Positions 49,060 to 59,999 of a DNA stretch of 64,000 bases are shown here, one piece after another. How positions within the stretch are numbered: the stretch's first letter is position 1; each line of letters starts with the position of its first letter. The stretch spans positions 124,001-188,000 of the forward strand of contig WHUZ01000103.1 in NCBI GenBank assembly GCA_015179045.1, in the 5' to 3' direction. Position numbers and translations under genes: made by a program. The DNA comes from Kalaharituber pfeilii (lineage: Eukaryota; Ascomycota; Pezizomycetes; Pezizales; Pezizaceae). The notes under the pieces were generated by a model. It did no database searches. It was not told the origin of the DNA and saw only the letters and a program-made list of their open reading frames with translations.

Positions 49060-50401
49060 ATGTTGGAATCCCAACTAAAACTTCAACAACGCGATCGAGA
49101 TCTGATGCCGGAAGCGGACGACCTTCTGACTGACGACACGTTGGACCGCTTGTGGGAATGGTTCTGCATGGCGAATAATGAAAAATTTCAGCCCCAGCTG
49201 ATTTTCGCCAAACTTATTAACGGGGTAAAATAACGCTTAATCTCTACCGGTGTGTTTTCAAGTACATCTTACCTAACTGATAGTATAGGCTCGAAAACCA
49301 TATCGTGATAACCGGTGGGTTCCGCATGGGTATAGCGTGGTCACTCCAGGTACCTCTGCCTACGCGCCAAGCGAATTCGCAGTGACTGCAGAACCTGCTG
49401 AAGTACATGAGCCGCCGGACAGTAGAGACGAAACTGTCGCCACAGAAACATTACAAACAAAGCTCGCGACTGCGGAGGATTCATTGCAAACGAAGCAATC
49501 GATTATCAACCAAATGGAGGATGCGCTGCAGTCGAAGCAAACACTCATTAATCAGTTGGAAGATGACTTAAAAAAGAAGCAAAGGGTCATATATCAATTG
49601 GAGAAACGGGTCAAGAAAATGGATCAAGAGCAAGAGGAGAGCAGGCGGATTATAGAAAAGGAGCGGGTGCAATTGGAGCTAGATTGCCGGAAGAGGGATC
49701 AGGAGCACCGGGAACATATGGAAACAATGCAAGAGGAGAGGAGACAAATAGAACTGAAGTTCAATGAGATGACTCAAGAATACCACCGGTACCAAAGAAA
49801 GGCTGAGGAAGAGAAGAGAAAAATAGAGGTTGACCTAAAGGACATGGAACAGGAGCACAGACAGTATAAGGGCAGCGTGGAAGCTGAGAAAATTCAATTG
49901 GGGATGGAGCTGAAGTATATAGAGCGAGCGCAGCGGGAATATAAAGCAGAGATGGAACGTGAGAAGGCACAACTGGAGCGGGATCTCGACACAATCACAG
50001 CAAAGCACGATAGTTGCGGACCAACGCAGGTTATTTTAAGATCAGTGCACTTCGGAACTTTTATATCCGTCGCAAATGGGAACGTAACGGCTACGAGCGA
50101 AACAGGTGAAGTGGAGACATTCAAACTCCTGAAGCACCCAAATGGTACAGTTTCATTCCAGACTAACAGTTTCCCAATTAATTACCTGCGCGCCGGACCT
50201 GAGGTAACGCTTAGTCCCTCTTGCGGTAATATGGAGAGATTTTGGCTCCGTGGTGGCTCAGGCAATGGAAGCGTATTTATTGAGGCAGTGGCTTTCCCGG
50301 GTCTCTTGGATTGTGAATCTCGCGTTAGGGTTAGAAGGACTGCGTCCGCGAAGCAGTTGTTTCATCTTGTTTTCACAAGCATACCACTCTGCCTGAACTA
50401 A
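49060..50401 (+). CDS. Coiled-coil protein with fascin-like C-terminal domain, paralogue 3 (long form)
   Basis: Exons 49060-49224 and 49289-50401 around a 64-bp intron (GTAAAA donor, CTAACTGATAG, TATAG) give 425 residues. The N-terminal module matches paralogues 1 and 2 (QQRDRDLMPEADDLL, LDRLWEWF, LIFAKLING, then TPGTSAYAPSEF). The intron is at the same place. The coiled coil is about 100 residues longer, rich in Glu/Lys/Arg (KQSIINQMEDALQSKQTLIN, then many EERR/EKERV heptads). The C-terminus (FGTFISV, ETFKLLKHPNGTVSFQTN, ERFWLRGG, FIEAVAFPG) again suggests a fascin-like trefoil. Function unknown; binding of actin, carbohydrate or another partner cannot be told apart from sequence. Confidence 0.75.
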
Positions 50402-50416
50402 CAAGATGTATCAGGA

Positions 50417-50497
50417 TTTTTTTTTTTTTTTTTTTTTTATATATATATATATATATATATCGTTACTCGCGTGCCGCCCTTAGGGCTATGGTGGGGT
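50417..50497 (-). mobile_element. Tail-A micro-retroposon with TA-rich tail
   Basis: Poly(T), a run of AT repeats, then tail A on minus (CCATAGCCCTAAGGGCGGCA). Repeats ATGTATCAGGA and ATGTATCGGGA (50406-50416, 50498-50508) differ by one base. It is inserted just past the stop codon of paralogue 3. Confidence 0.8.
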
Positions 50498-50631
50498 ATG
50501 TATCGGGAAATGTTGTGCCGGAAAGGCGACAGTGAATACAAGTACACTTGGCTGCTGTACTGTGCTCATCCTCCACTGCCCCGTCCCCAGTCTCATCATC
50601 ACCCCTGCTAGTTTTCTTACCTTCTCCACCC

Positions 50632-50684
50632 TTTTTTTTTTTGTATCACGTAACCCCGCGTACAGCTGTCCGCCATGGCAGGGC
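50632..50684 (-). mobile_element. Tail-B micro-retroposon
   Basis: The minus strand reads GCCCTGCCATGGCGGACAGC and continues to GGGGTTACGTGATAC and A. Perfect 13-bp repeats ACCTTCTCCACCC (50619-50631, 50685-50697). Confidence 0.88.
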
Positions 50685-51415
50685 ACCTTCTCCACCCTGA
50701 CCTTCTAGTGGAAATCGAAGCTGAGTGTTGAGTCGAATATAACTCTCATCCATCTGACTCATGCCACATCTTTTCTTCTTCTTTTCCCCTTTCCAAACAC
50801 GATATGTTCATATTTTGCTGGTTCTAGGGGTATGTCATGCTCCTCCGCCACTCTCTCTGCTATGTTCTAGATCTTCGTTTGCAGTCTCTCCATGTCTTTT
50901 GCTTCTTCCCACTCCCACATGGTGAGATTGATATCGTGTATGTTGGACGGGACCTCGCTCTCCATCTCTGGAATTTCTGTGTTCAACTCCTTCCAGTTTC
51001 TCTAGCATCGGCGCAAGCCATATCAAAAAGATTACTGGGGATAGAGGTGATCCTTGTGGGGCCCCTACATTCACTCGTCACCTCCCCCGCACCTTCCTAT
51101 CCCACTCTACCGTGAACTCACTTTTCTTGAAGAATCCCCTTAACCATCCTACCCATCTCACTACCTTAGGGTCCTTCCATACTCTCTCCAGCACCTTCTC
51201 CCCCCACACGTTATTGAACCCCTCTCGTACATCATCCAAACTCCACAATGCACCCCCTCCCTATTCCAGGTATTTTTGAGTCTTGGTCACGGCCCTCATC
51301 ATTGCCTCTGCTGCATTCCTCCCCTTTTAACCCCCAAATTGGCGTCAGTTAAACACCCCTCCCACCTCCTGAAGCTCCCTCACCACCAACTTCTCCCCCA
51401 CCTTCCATGCAGTTA

Positions 51416-51511
51416 GTGACGCAGTTGTTAAGTTTTCCTTGTAAATAAACCCTCGCCATAGCCCATAGGGCGGTATGCGAGTATTGATAAAAAAAAAAAA
51501 AAAAAAAAAAA
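51416..51511 (+). mobile_element. Short tail-A retroposon
   Basis: About 40 bp of 3' UTR, CCTCGCCATAGCCCATAGGG, CGGTATGCGAG and poly(A), within repeats TCCATGCAGTT (51405-51415, 51512-51522). Confidence 0.85.
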
Positions 51512-52151
51512 TCCATGCAGTTGATGAGATTGATAGGTCACCACCTCTTCACCTGGCTCTTGTCCTTCCCCGATTTCGGGATCATCACAACCTTACTCAA
51601 CTGCCATTCATCTGGTCTCCTTCCCCTCTCCATTTCTCTGGCTAGTTGCTCGCCCAGCATCTCTCCCAGTAGTGTCTTCATCACAAGTGATACGGTTTCT
51701 GCGATGATGTCGTGAATAGAGGGTGTAGCTTAGGACAACGCTTGGTGTTTGACCTGCGAGAGGGCAGCTCTTGCTGGCCCTTCTTATAGCCAATCCTGCG
51801 TGCCTACTGTATATTGTGATTGCTATCTATGCTACCTTAACAGACCTCCAGCAGTTTTAGCAGTTCACGTAACTCCGTCAACAGTTATCCCCATAGCTCT
51901 GGTGCAGCTATAGCTATCTCTATAGCTCCGGCCCTAACTGTTTCTCCGAGGTGTGGCTGTTCCTCCGGAATCTCCGGTCCGTGCCCGAGGCGCTGTCTTA
52001 CCGCTCTGACCATGCCGGCATTCCTTGTGATACACATCCGTGCCCAACCCATATTTCATTGCCAGACTGTAGCTATCAGTTGATCAGGCCGAATCGTCAC
52101 TAGCAGCTTTACAGGTCAATGTGGGTGGATATCCCCTTCGCGGGTAGGCCC

Positions 52152-52202
52152 TTTTTTTAATTTCACGTGACCCCGCATGCAGCTGTTCGCCAAGGCAGGG
52201 CA
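52152..52202 (-). mobile_element. Tail-B micro-retroposon
   Basis: The minus strand reads GCCCTGCCTTGGCGAACAGC and continues to GGGGTCACGTGAAATT and seven A. Repeats GCGGGTAGGCCC at 52140-52151 and 52203-52214 are perfect. Confidence 0.88.
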
Positions 52203-52629
52203 GCGGGTAGGCCCTGTATGACACGCCATCCGGTCCCAGCGTTGACACGTTGCTTGTCCCCTTCAAGGCCTCCAGGAGTTTCTCCACCAGCTCCTCCCTC
52301 CCATATCCCGGCCCTCCATTTTCTCCCAAGTGCTCTTCTTCTTCCTTCTCCTCCTCCCTTCATTCAAAGTTCCTTCGGATCAGCGCTTGACACTTCTCCT
52401 GGTCACTCCGCAACGCCTCTCCCGCCTTTCCGTTCAACCTCCCCATCGTCCCCTTCAGTTTCCATGGGTCCTTTGAAAAAACTCGCCCCCCCTGCCTTCC
52501 GCCGACCCTTTCTTCCTCAGGTCCACCAGCTTCCGCGACCACCACTTTTACTGCGCCTGCACACTCTCGCCTCGCGGCTGTGTCGGCCCTTGAGGCTTAG
52601 TAGCTTCTCGTACGGGGTCTCCCCCGTTA

Positions 52630-53040
52630 GGCCCTCCACATACAAGATAGGTGGGGAGGAGATCCCAGAATGCAGATGGTACGGGGGGAGCGAAGAGACG
52701 ACAGGACACATCTGGAAGGAATGCAGAGTATGGAGACGAAGTGGGCAGGGCGAGCAGATGCAGCGAAAAACCCACCGAAGGCGGGAGAGGGCGAGAGAGA
52801 GATCCCTGGACCAAGATGCCGGAGTAGGCGGGGCAATGAACCAACACTGGCGCGGTAACTTACGTCTCACTTTTCCCTCTTTCCCTATTCTCATATATGG
52901 GCGATGAATTAGTGGTGGCGGAACCGTTGGAAGAGGTGACCTTATATCTTATTTTTCTTCCCTTCCTTATTCTCTAATGTAACTACCCTCGCCATAGACC
53001 ATAGGGCGGCATGCGAGTAGTGGTATTAAAAGAAAACAAG
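52630..53040 (+). mobile_element. 5'-truncated LINE-A copy
   Basis: EEIPECRWYGGSEETTGHIW and KECRVWR mark the ORF2 Cys-His region (second Cys lost), then a frame change, 3' UTR and tail A (GACCATAGGGCGGCATGCGA) at 52990-53040. Confidence 0.7.
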
Positions 53041-53063
53041 AAGAAAAAAATACGAATTGGAGT

Positions 53064-53940
53064 TGTTCTGGCCTACCGACGAACATTGCGGCTCGCGAAT
53101 AGGCCAGCCCGCCCGCGAAAACTTTTTTTTTACAAATACCACTAGGCACCTCTATGTGGTGCTAGTAATGAGTATAGAGAAACGTTCTTCGACCAAGGAT
53201 AATTGATAAGCCAGTTGCTTTGTGCTTGCACAGCCCCATTGCCCGGTAAATGTTGTTACTAATATGTATCCCAAGCTGCCGCTTCCTACCGACGTGCTAA
53301 AAGATGATAAAATAAATACAACATAATTGAAAATTTGCGGCGCTTCTAAGACTGCTGTAGTTAAGAATATACATTTGTTATCATAGCTCAATAATTATCA
53401 ATAGAATAATTATAAGAAATGTAGTAAATAGACTTCTAGTATTCTTACTATACCTGAAATCTTGGAGTATCATGCTCCTAGGTAGAGATATCCGGATTCC
53501 TCCACTAGTTCCGATATTATCTGGTGGTAGTAACAAGGGTTGCGTTGATGCCAAGAATTAAAGTTTTGGTGGTTGTATGGCCATAAATGGCACCTATAGA
53601 ATCCCTGCAAGCGCCAAGCATCCACTTTACGCAAGTCGATGCTCTATCCCACTCCTACTGGCAGGACATCAGCCATTTCCCTCCTGCTCTCACTCTCTGT
53701 GGTATTGAATCTGCCTAAGCCCCCGGTATACTTTGCTCCTCTAGCTCTATCACAACTGAGCTGGTGATTATCTCCTCAACCCCCTCTATTACCTATCTAA
53801 GGCCCAAATCATGACTCATGTTCTGGCCCACTGATGAACCTTGTGGCCCAAAAATTGCGGCATATATATACATAGAGATACCTAGAGGTGCATTCATGTT
53901 GGCCGGTACGCCAGTTGTTGTTGCAGCGGGGGGGCCAGAA
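53064..53940. mobile_element. DNA transposon with TGTTCTGGCC ends, copy 2
   Basis: Left end TGTTCTGGCCTACCGACGAA is identical to 31148. The interior aligns in order with 31260-31790 and 32620-32700, without the Cys-rich part. The right end (GGGGGGCCAGAA) is degenerate and the target repeat is not clear. Confidence 0.65.
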
Positions 53941-55432
53941 TTCGACTTGTGAGGGTCCTTTCCCACTCCACCGATGTCCTGCGATTCGAGTCCCAGGGAC
54001 AGCACCTCCATTTTATTGAGGAAAAGCTTGAGGCATGATACTGTGATAGAGAGGGCCTAGGTACTGACTCGTAATAACTTACGGCACAACGGCCGACTTT
54101 ACCAACATTGGAGAGGTTCAAACCTACTTCGAAACCCTGCATGTCAACATGTGAGGACTCGGCAGTGTTGGCACAGCGGCTGGTGATCAAGCGCACGCCT
54201 GGGGTGCCGCACGAGATAGTCGCCGCTAAGTCTCTCCACACCATATCCAATTAGGATAATAAATTAAATTTGTCCGCACGCACTAGGATCTCGAAGAAAG
54301 CTACTAGGTTCACGAACGATCACGGTCCATCGCTGACTCATGATAGAGGTATGACTTCACTCCCTCCCCCGCGATAGTTGAAGCCCACTGCTACCCAGAA
54401 CCGAATACATGCAAAAGTCGAATATTAGAACTCCGCTGCGACGCGAAATGGTGGTTGGTCAATACCTCCGGTAAAACCGGGAGAATGATTTCCTTCACAT
54501 TTCGCCCTCCGGCCAAATCCGTAAATAACTAGGCTTTACACCGACAGGGTAACTCTACAATTCCAAGCTGCAATCGCACAGCAACCATTACCACAAAGAT
54601 GGAAGATCAAGGGAACCATCATCCCACCGCATTCTCAGTTACAAATCCCATTTGGGGCCATTTTCGATGCTGCGCTGCGCCCCTGTTGTGGGGGACATGG
54701 CGCTCTTAAAAACTTGAGCGAACCGTGGAATTCTAGCTGGACCCCTAACCACTGCAGTGTCCCACTGCCCGCAAGGCGCCTTTGAGTTCAGTCCACATGA
54801 TGCAACTTCGGGCCAGGTGATGGGAGGCTGCGCGGTGATGATTGTCGGGCCTTGTACGCCATAGGTTGCGGCACGAGGTGCCGGGTGAGGTCTACGGTCA
54901 TCAAGTGAGTGTGTGAGGATTGTCGATAAGGAGAGGATCTGTGTACCAAATTCTACGTCATTTTTGTCCTCCCACGTTCGTCACCGGTCTGTTTCTTACT
55001 GTTCTTTCGGATTTGTTATTCTTTCCGGCATCCTCTCCTGCTCTCACTCCCCATGTATGATGTCTACCCAAGACAGCCACGGGCTAGCCTACCGATACCT
55101 CTGGGTTGAGTTCCACACACCACCGCGCGACCTCCCAGCAGGGGACCCGGCGCATTCAGTGACTGCAAAGCATTGTTTGCCTTTTTGCTTTGTTTCTCCA
55201 TCTCGTCTACACAAGCTGGAGGACGGTTGGCTAAGCACAACCTCAAGCTGCACGATTCCAAAAAGCTCATTGTATGCATACATCAATGAAAAGGGCGTGT
55301 CTAAATGCTGTTTGAAGCAGCGAGTACTACCCCATGAGCTGGCGCTACTTGCGTCGAGGTGGCGCTTTGTCCCTACTAATGTTCCAACTTTTTTGTTTTT
55401 TTTCTAATTGTTGTTACTTGTAAAGCTCACAA
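53941..55432. other. Long stretch without recognised genes
   Basis: Open frames up to 164 codons exist (54913-55407) but show no domain, biased composition or repeat signature. Possibly decayed. Confidence 0.35.
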
Positions 55433-55445
55433 GGCGGCAAATGAT

Positions 55446-55761
55446 TTTTTTTTTTTAATCAGTACTCGCGTGCCGCCCTATTATGGCGGGATTAGGTACA
55501 TAATAGATAGTAAGGAAAATTAGATACAAGTAGGGAATAAGTGGGAGTAGATAAGGAAATTCATAAGGAAATTGATATCCGTCACTCTTCAAACCGTCGC
55601 ATCAGTGTCATCAGTGGGTCCCTATCCTTGTCGGCGCCCTTCGGGGGTGTCTTGATGTTCTCCCTACCCCCCCGGCCAAATTCTTTTCCATACCCTGCAT
55701 TCGTCCAGTAGGTGGGTCATCGTCTCTTCGCTCTCTCCGCACCATCGGCAATTCGGGTCGA
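55446..55761 (-). mobile_element. 5'-truncated LINE-A copy inserted in another tail A
   Basis: On minus: DPNCRWCGESEETMTHLLDE, CRVWKRIWPGG, a frame change, the ORF2 end, 3' UTR and tail A (CGCCATAATAGGGCGGCACG) and poly(T) at 55446. The target repeats GGCGGCAAATGAT and GGCGGCAAGTGAG (55433-55445, 55762-55774) are themselves part of an older tail A. Confidence 0.75.
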
Positions 55762-55829
55762 GGCGGCAAGTGAGTAATGATATCAAAAAAGAAATATTGG
55801 TATACCGCACTGGGGATATGCGGCGACAT

Positions 55830-55875
55830 TTTTTTGTCACGTGACCCCGCATGCGGCTGTTCGCCATGGCAGGGC
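55830..55875 (-). mobile_element. Tail-B micro-retroposon
   Basis: The minus strand reads GCCCTGCCATGGCGAACAGC, CGCATGCGGGGTCACGTGAC and six A. Perfect repeats ATGCGGCGACAT (55818-55829, 55876-55887). Confidence 0.88.
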
Positions 55876-55887
55876 ATGCGGCGACAT

Positions 55888-57483
55888 AAATTTGTGGTAC
55901 TCCTACGCCTAAAATGGCGTTCAACCGGAGGGTCACCTGCCGCATCTCGCGCTGCACTCGGCGATGCACTAACAGAGATCTATTGACAACATACTATACG
56001 GCCGCTCCAATAGGATCTCATGTGACAAGGTCATGGCTTGGTGATCTCAGATGCTGGGATGCAGAGCAACCAACCGGGTATGAGTGACCTCAACCTACGC
56101 CTTTCCCTGCTTTTATTAGCAAGGTAGTTGTAGGCTATCAGAGTTTTGTCGCACAGATCCTAGTAACCAGAAAGGAACCCTCAGCAAGGCAGAAACTGAC
56201 CTGGGTGTTACTGACGTCTCGCCCTTTAAACAGGCAAACCGCAAAACGTTTGTTACGATATATGAATCAAATCTTGTTATTCTATGTCTAAAGCTCTTGG
56301 ACTTCCTCCACTCATAATCATCATGTATTCTGCTACTGTTTGCAGCTGACTGTGCTGTGGCTCTATCAAAGAATGATAACAAAGGGCCATAAGGAACACT
56401 CTGGCCCACCACGAACCCAGATCGTCCCTAAGAACGCGCGTCCCCAGTTCGTTGGATGAGTAGTGCATGCAGCAAATCATTACTCTAAATGTGCAGCTTC
56501 GTACTTCAGAATCTCACCCTCAACAATGATCACGAAGGCGTTTAATTTCTTGCCTCTAGGACCAGAACAAAATTCATGATCTCCTCAAGTGATCGGTTTG
56601 GACTCAGCGAGTCAAGCTGGAGAACACATTAAACTTCATCGACGTCATGCTAGTCACTCTGTTTCAGACAAACCTTTTCAGTAATGTGTGCGTCTGGTGA
56701 GGAGTACACCCCAGCGCTGATGCTTGGAGACGCCGGGTACAGACTCCTGAGTGCTGACACAAATGTGGACACTTCTACATCATTTCCTTGCCTGACCCCA
56801 TGATCTATCCTTGCGTTGGGCGATGTGCATCCTGGCTAACCCAGAGGTAGACGGTGCAGCAAAAAAGAGTAACTGGTCACTATGTAATCTACAAGTTACA
56901 ACATCCGCCTGGAGAGTCTTACACGGGGAAGACAAACTAAGTGGAAGGTGGCATGTGCAAGCACGTATAAATGGGGTTACTTGTTTGTTTTACTTTCTGC
57001 CTACAGCAGAAGGGGAAACCGTGGGCCCTAACGAGATTTTGGTTCTTGTTGCGTTTCTTTGTTTGCTTCCACCAACTCCACTGGCGACGGTTGTGGGGTC
57101 ATGTGATTAGTGTTCGTCATTTCTTTCCTTTACATGTAGCCTTCCCCTAGGCCTCGGGGAGGTGTGCCAGTAATGAGTTTTTTTTTTTCTTTTTTTTTTT
57201 TAAAAAAAAAAAAAAGAGGAATTGCAGTTAGCCCATTGCAACATATCAAAGTAAGGAACGTTATCCAACATCCTGAAGAAAAGTAAACTCTGGACTAGCG
57301 ACGATAACAGTACAAGTGGTCGACAACATAGCAAGACCAATACATATGATACTGCCAAAGCCAACAACTAATACTATTAATGATTAATGAGCAACCCACT
57401 CAAAGAGGTTTCAGGATTGGAACTTGGGCTTTGTCCATTTCGATGCAGAGAATATTCCAGGAGCAGAGGATCACAGGGAACTT
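55888..57483. other. Long stretch without recognised genes
   Basis: Small frames only. A T-run then A-run at 57179-57215 after CCAGTAATGAG may be an old retroposon end. Confidence 0.35.
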
Positions 57484-57494
57484 AAGCAGGGTAC

Positions 57495-57553
57495 TTTTTT
57501 TTCTTTTTTTTGTCCCACGTTACCCCGCTTGCAGCTGCTCGCCATGGCAGGGC
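57495..57553 (-). mobile_element. Tail-B micro-retroposon
   Basis: The minus strand reads GCCCTGCCATGGCGAGCAGC and continues to GGGGTAACGTGGGAC and A. Repeats AAGCAGGGTAC and AAGCAGTGTCG (57484-57494, 57554-57564) are imperfect. Confidence 0.75.
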
Positions 57554-57573
57554 AAGCAGTGTCGGAACATTAG

Positions 57574-59442
57574 CGTGCCCGATGTGGTAACGATCTGCCC
57601 CCTGTAACGATCCACTCTCTGGGCACTCCTCGTCATGCATTCCTCACTCTACTACTTTTATTTGAATATATTGCAACTATAGAAATTGCTTAACATTATA
57701 CCAATTTGACATCGCTGAATCAGAATTTGCTATCATAATGAGGAAAAAATCAAAATTCCAATATTTACAACTAAATTTATCATTATTTACCTAATTTGAG
57801 TCCTCCCTGTATATAGTATAGCTCAACATTCTCGAAATCAGGAAAATTATATAGAAAACTAGTAATTCTCATCTATCTAGGGCTGGTCTTTTTATTGAAA
57901 GTCAATATTGCATATACAGATCATGTGAGATGCAATGCACCTTCAATTGTATAGAAGTAGTTTATATTCATGAGCTAATCTCTATACCTTGATCTGACCT
58001 TCAGTGTTCCTAGACTCCTCAAGTGATTCAGGAATACCGGGACTTGAAGTTGTAGTAGTTGAAGCACTAGGGGTGGTAACAGTAACTCCTTCTGAGGTGC
58101 CAGGTATGACACAAGAGACCTATGGCTCAAATCTGCTATTGGAACCTTCTTCTACCCACCCCCCCTTCTAGTATTCAGACCCTCCTATCTCATGAACTAA
58201 AGATCTTTCCCAGCCCCAGCCTTGCATGTGAGTTCCTCTATGGTGTCTTTTTGTAACTTGTTCAGCTGCAGCCATCTCTCTCTATTTTCGTTCTTCTTTT
58301 GCCTTGCTGTCATGGGTCACCTCGGGTGGCCGATAGAGCGTATATGCGGCGTATGCGAAATGCGACAGCAAATATATGGGATGCAGGTGCGTATTGCTAA
58401 ATGAGCTATGCAGAGGACTAGTAAACGTCACTAGTCAAGTGTTTTTTCACTGATCTGGTGGGATGCGGTTCTCTACCCAAGACGCCCAAGACGTTATATT
58501 CACTCACTTCCTCCTAAGCCGCCTCGAGCTGAAGTTAAAGCAATACTGGAAATAGAAGGAAAAAATAGTAGGAGATGTCGAAAAGGAAACAGAGAGTACC
58601 AGCGAAGGTCAGAAAGGAGGAAGAGAAACTTCAGAAGGTGCGAAAATAGTTTAGGATAAGAAAGAAGCCGCTGATATGCAAAGTAGTTAGCAGCGATGGA
58701 TCGAGAAAGTAAGGCAAAAGAGGAACGAAAATAGAGAGAGATGGCTGCAGCTGAACAAGTTACAAAAAGACACCATAGAGGAACTCACATGCAAGGCTGG
58801 GGCTGGGAAAGATCTTTAGTTCATGAGATAGGAGGGTCTGAATACTAGGAGGGGGGGTGGGTAGAAGAAGGTTCCAATAGCAGATTTGAGCCATAGGTCT
58901 CTTCTGTCATACCTGGCACCTCAGAAGGAGTTACTGTTACCACCCCTAGTGCTTCAACTACTACAACTTCAAGTCCCGGTATTCCTGAATCACTTGAGGA
59001 GTCTAGGAACACTGAAGGTCAGATCAAGGTATAGAGATTAGCTCAGGAACATAAACTACTTCTATACAATTGAAGGTGCACTGCATCCCACATGATCTGT
59101 ATATGCAATATTGACTTTTAATAAAAAGACCAGCCCTAGATGGATGAGAATTACTAGTTTTCTATATTATTTTCCTGATTTCGAGAATGTTGAGCTATAC
59201 TATATACAGGGAGAGCTCAAATTAGGTGAATAATAATGAATTTGGTTGTAAATAATGGAATTTTGATTTTTTCCTCATTATGATAGCAAATTCTGATTCA
59301 GCGATGTCAAATTGGTATAATGTTAAGCAATTTCTATAGTTGCAATATATCCAAAATAAGTAGTAGAGCGAGGAATGTTTGACGAGGAGTGCCCAGAGAA
59401 TGGATCGTTACAGGGGGGCAGATCGTTACCACTTCGGGCACG
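57574..59442. mobile_element. Foldback element: two 733-bp inverted arms around a 404-bp centre
   Basis: Arm 57574-58306 is the near-complete complement of 58711-59442, with scattered substitutions. The centre 58307-58710 is unique. Reading the right arm on plus gives coding-like blocks (WIEKVRQKRNENRERWLQLN, then PGTSEGVTVTTPSASTTTTS) broken by stops, as if each arm holds the end of a dead protein gene. The outer ends are sharp at GTGCCCG/CGGGCAC. The right arm abuts the copia element. Confidence 0.8.
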
Positions 59443-59806
59443 TTACATCCGTTGCCACCTGTTGCTATTATTATTATTATTGTTATTTGTGTCGTTCCAC
59501 TCATGCATTTAACCTCGCTATTGGATTATGTATGAATACGCCACAACGCCAGCTTTTATGTGGCTTACGCCACGGCGTTCTCTTGCAAGCCACGCATCCC
59601 GTGCCTTTCTCACCTTTCCTGATATGATATCTTCCCTGATGATTTCCTATTCAGTCATGGTTCACAAGTCACGTTATGCTATGCTTTCTCATGTATATAA
59701 ACCCGCTGTTCTTGCGACTCTACGTTCAATAGACTTAACGGTATCTCTATACTTCTATAGCCCTCACCGTGACAAAGCAGCCCTCGCAGACCCTCCCGCT
59801 CGTATA

Positions 59807-59821
59807 GGTTATGAGCCCGGG
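59807..59821 (+). promoter_or_regulatory. Copia primer-binding site (initiator tRNA-Met half-molecule type)
   Basis: GGTTATGAGCCCGGG is the complement of a CCCGGGCTCATAACC sequence, that is, an anticodon stem-loop with CAT anticodon. Internal priming by initiator tRNA-Met is known for copia-type elements. Confidence 0.65.
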
Positions 59822-59999
59822 TTAGTGCAACCACCACTGCCGATACCTTTCTTCCTCATACACCACTGCGTATCCGCTGCTCCTGTCAAGTCTCCTTACA
59901 CCTCCCGTGGATATCAACTCTGCGCATCACTGTCGCTGTCGCCGTCGCATCCTTGTTGTCACCACTGTCGCTTGTCGCATCCCTCCTCATTACGTCAAA

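Larger units (their letters stand above)
50509..52570 (-). mobile_element. LINE ORF2 reverse-transcriptase segment with three nested retroposons
   Basis: Read on minus from 52570 it gives LINE RT blocks: LVEKLLEALKGTSNVSTLGPDGV, then VVMIPKSGKDKSQVKRW followed by TGA and PINLINC, and GAPQGSPLSPVIFLIWLAPM (near 51060). Stops and frameshifts are frequent. It is probably the upstream part of a LINE ORF2 whose 3' ends are seen elsewhere. Tail-B elements at 50632 and 52152 and a tail-A element at 51416 are inserted in it. Confidence 0.65.

Noticed and set aside
50509..52570. Repeat-induced point mutation across the window
   Set aside because: A few CGA-to-TGA type stops exist (for example in RW*PINLINC), but many long elements remain open and LTR differences run in both directions; no strong strand-wide bias is visible by eye.
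54913..55407. 164-codon frame as a gene
   Set aside because: No homology pattern, no codon or composition support, ends in a Phe run from a T tract.
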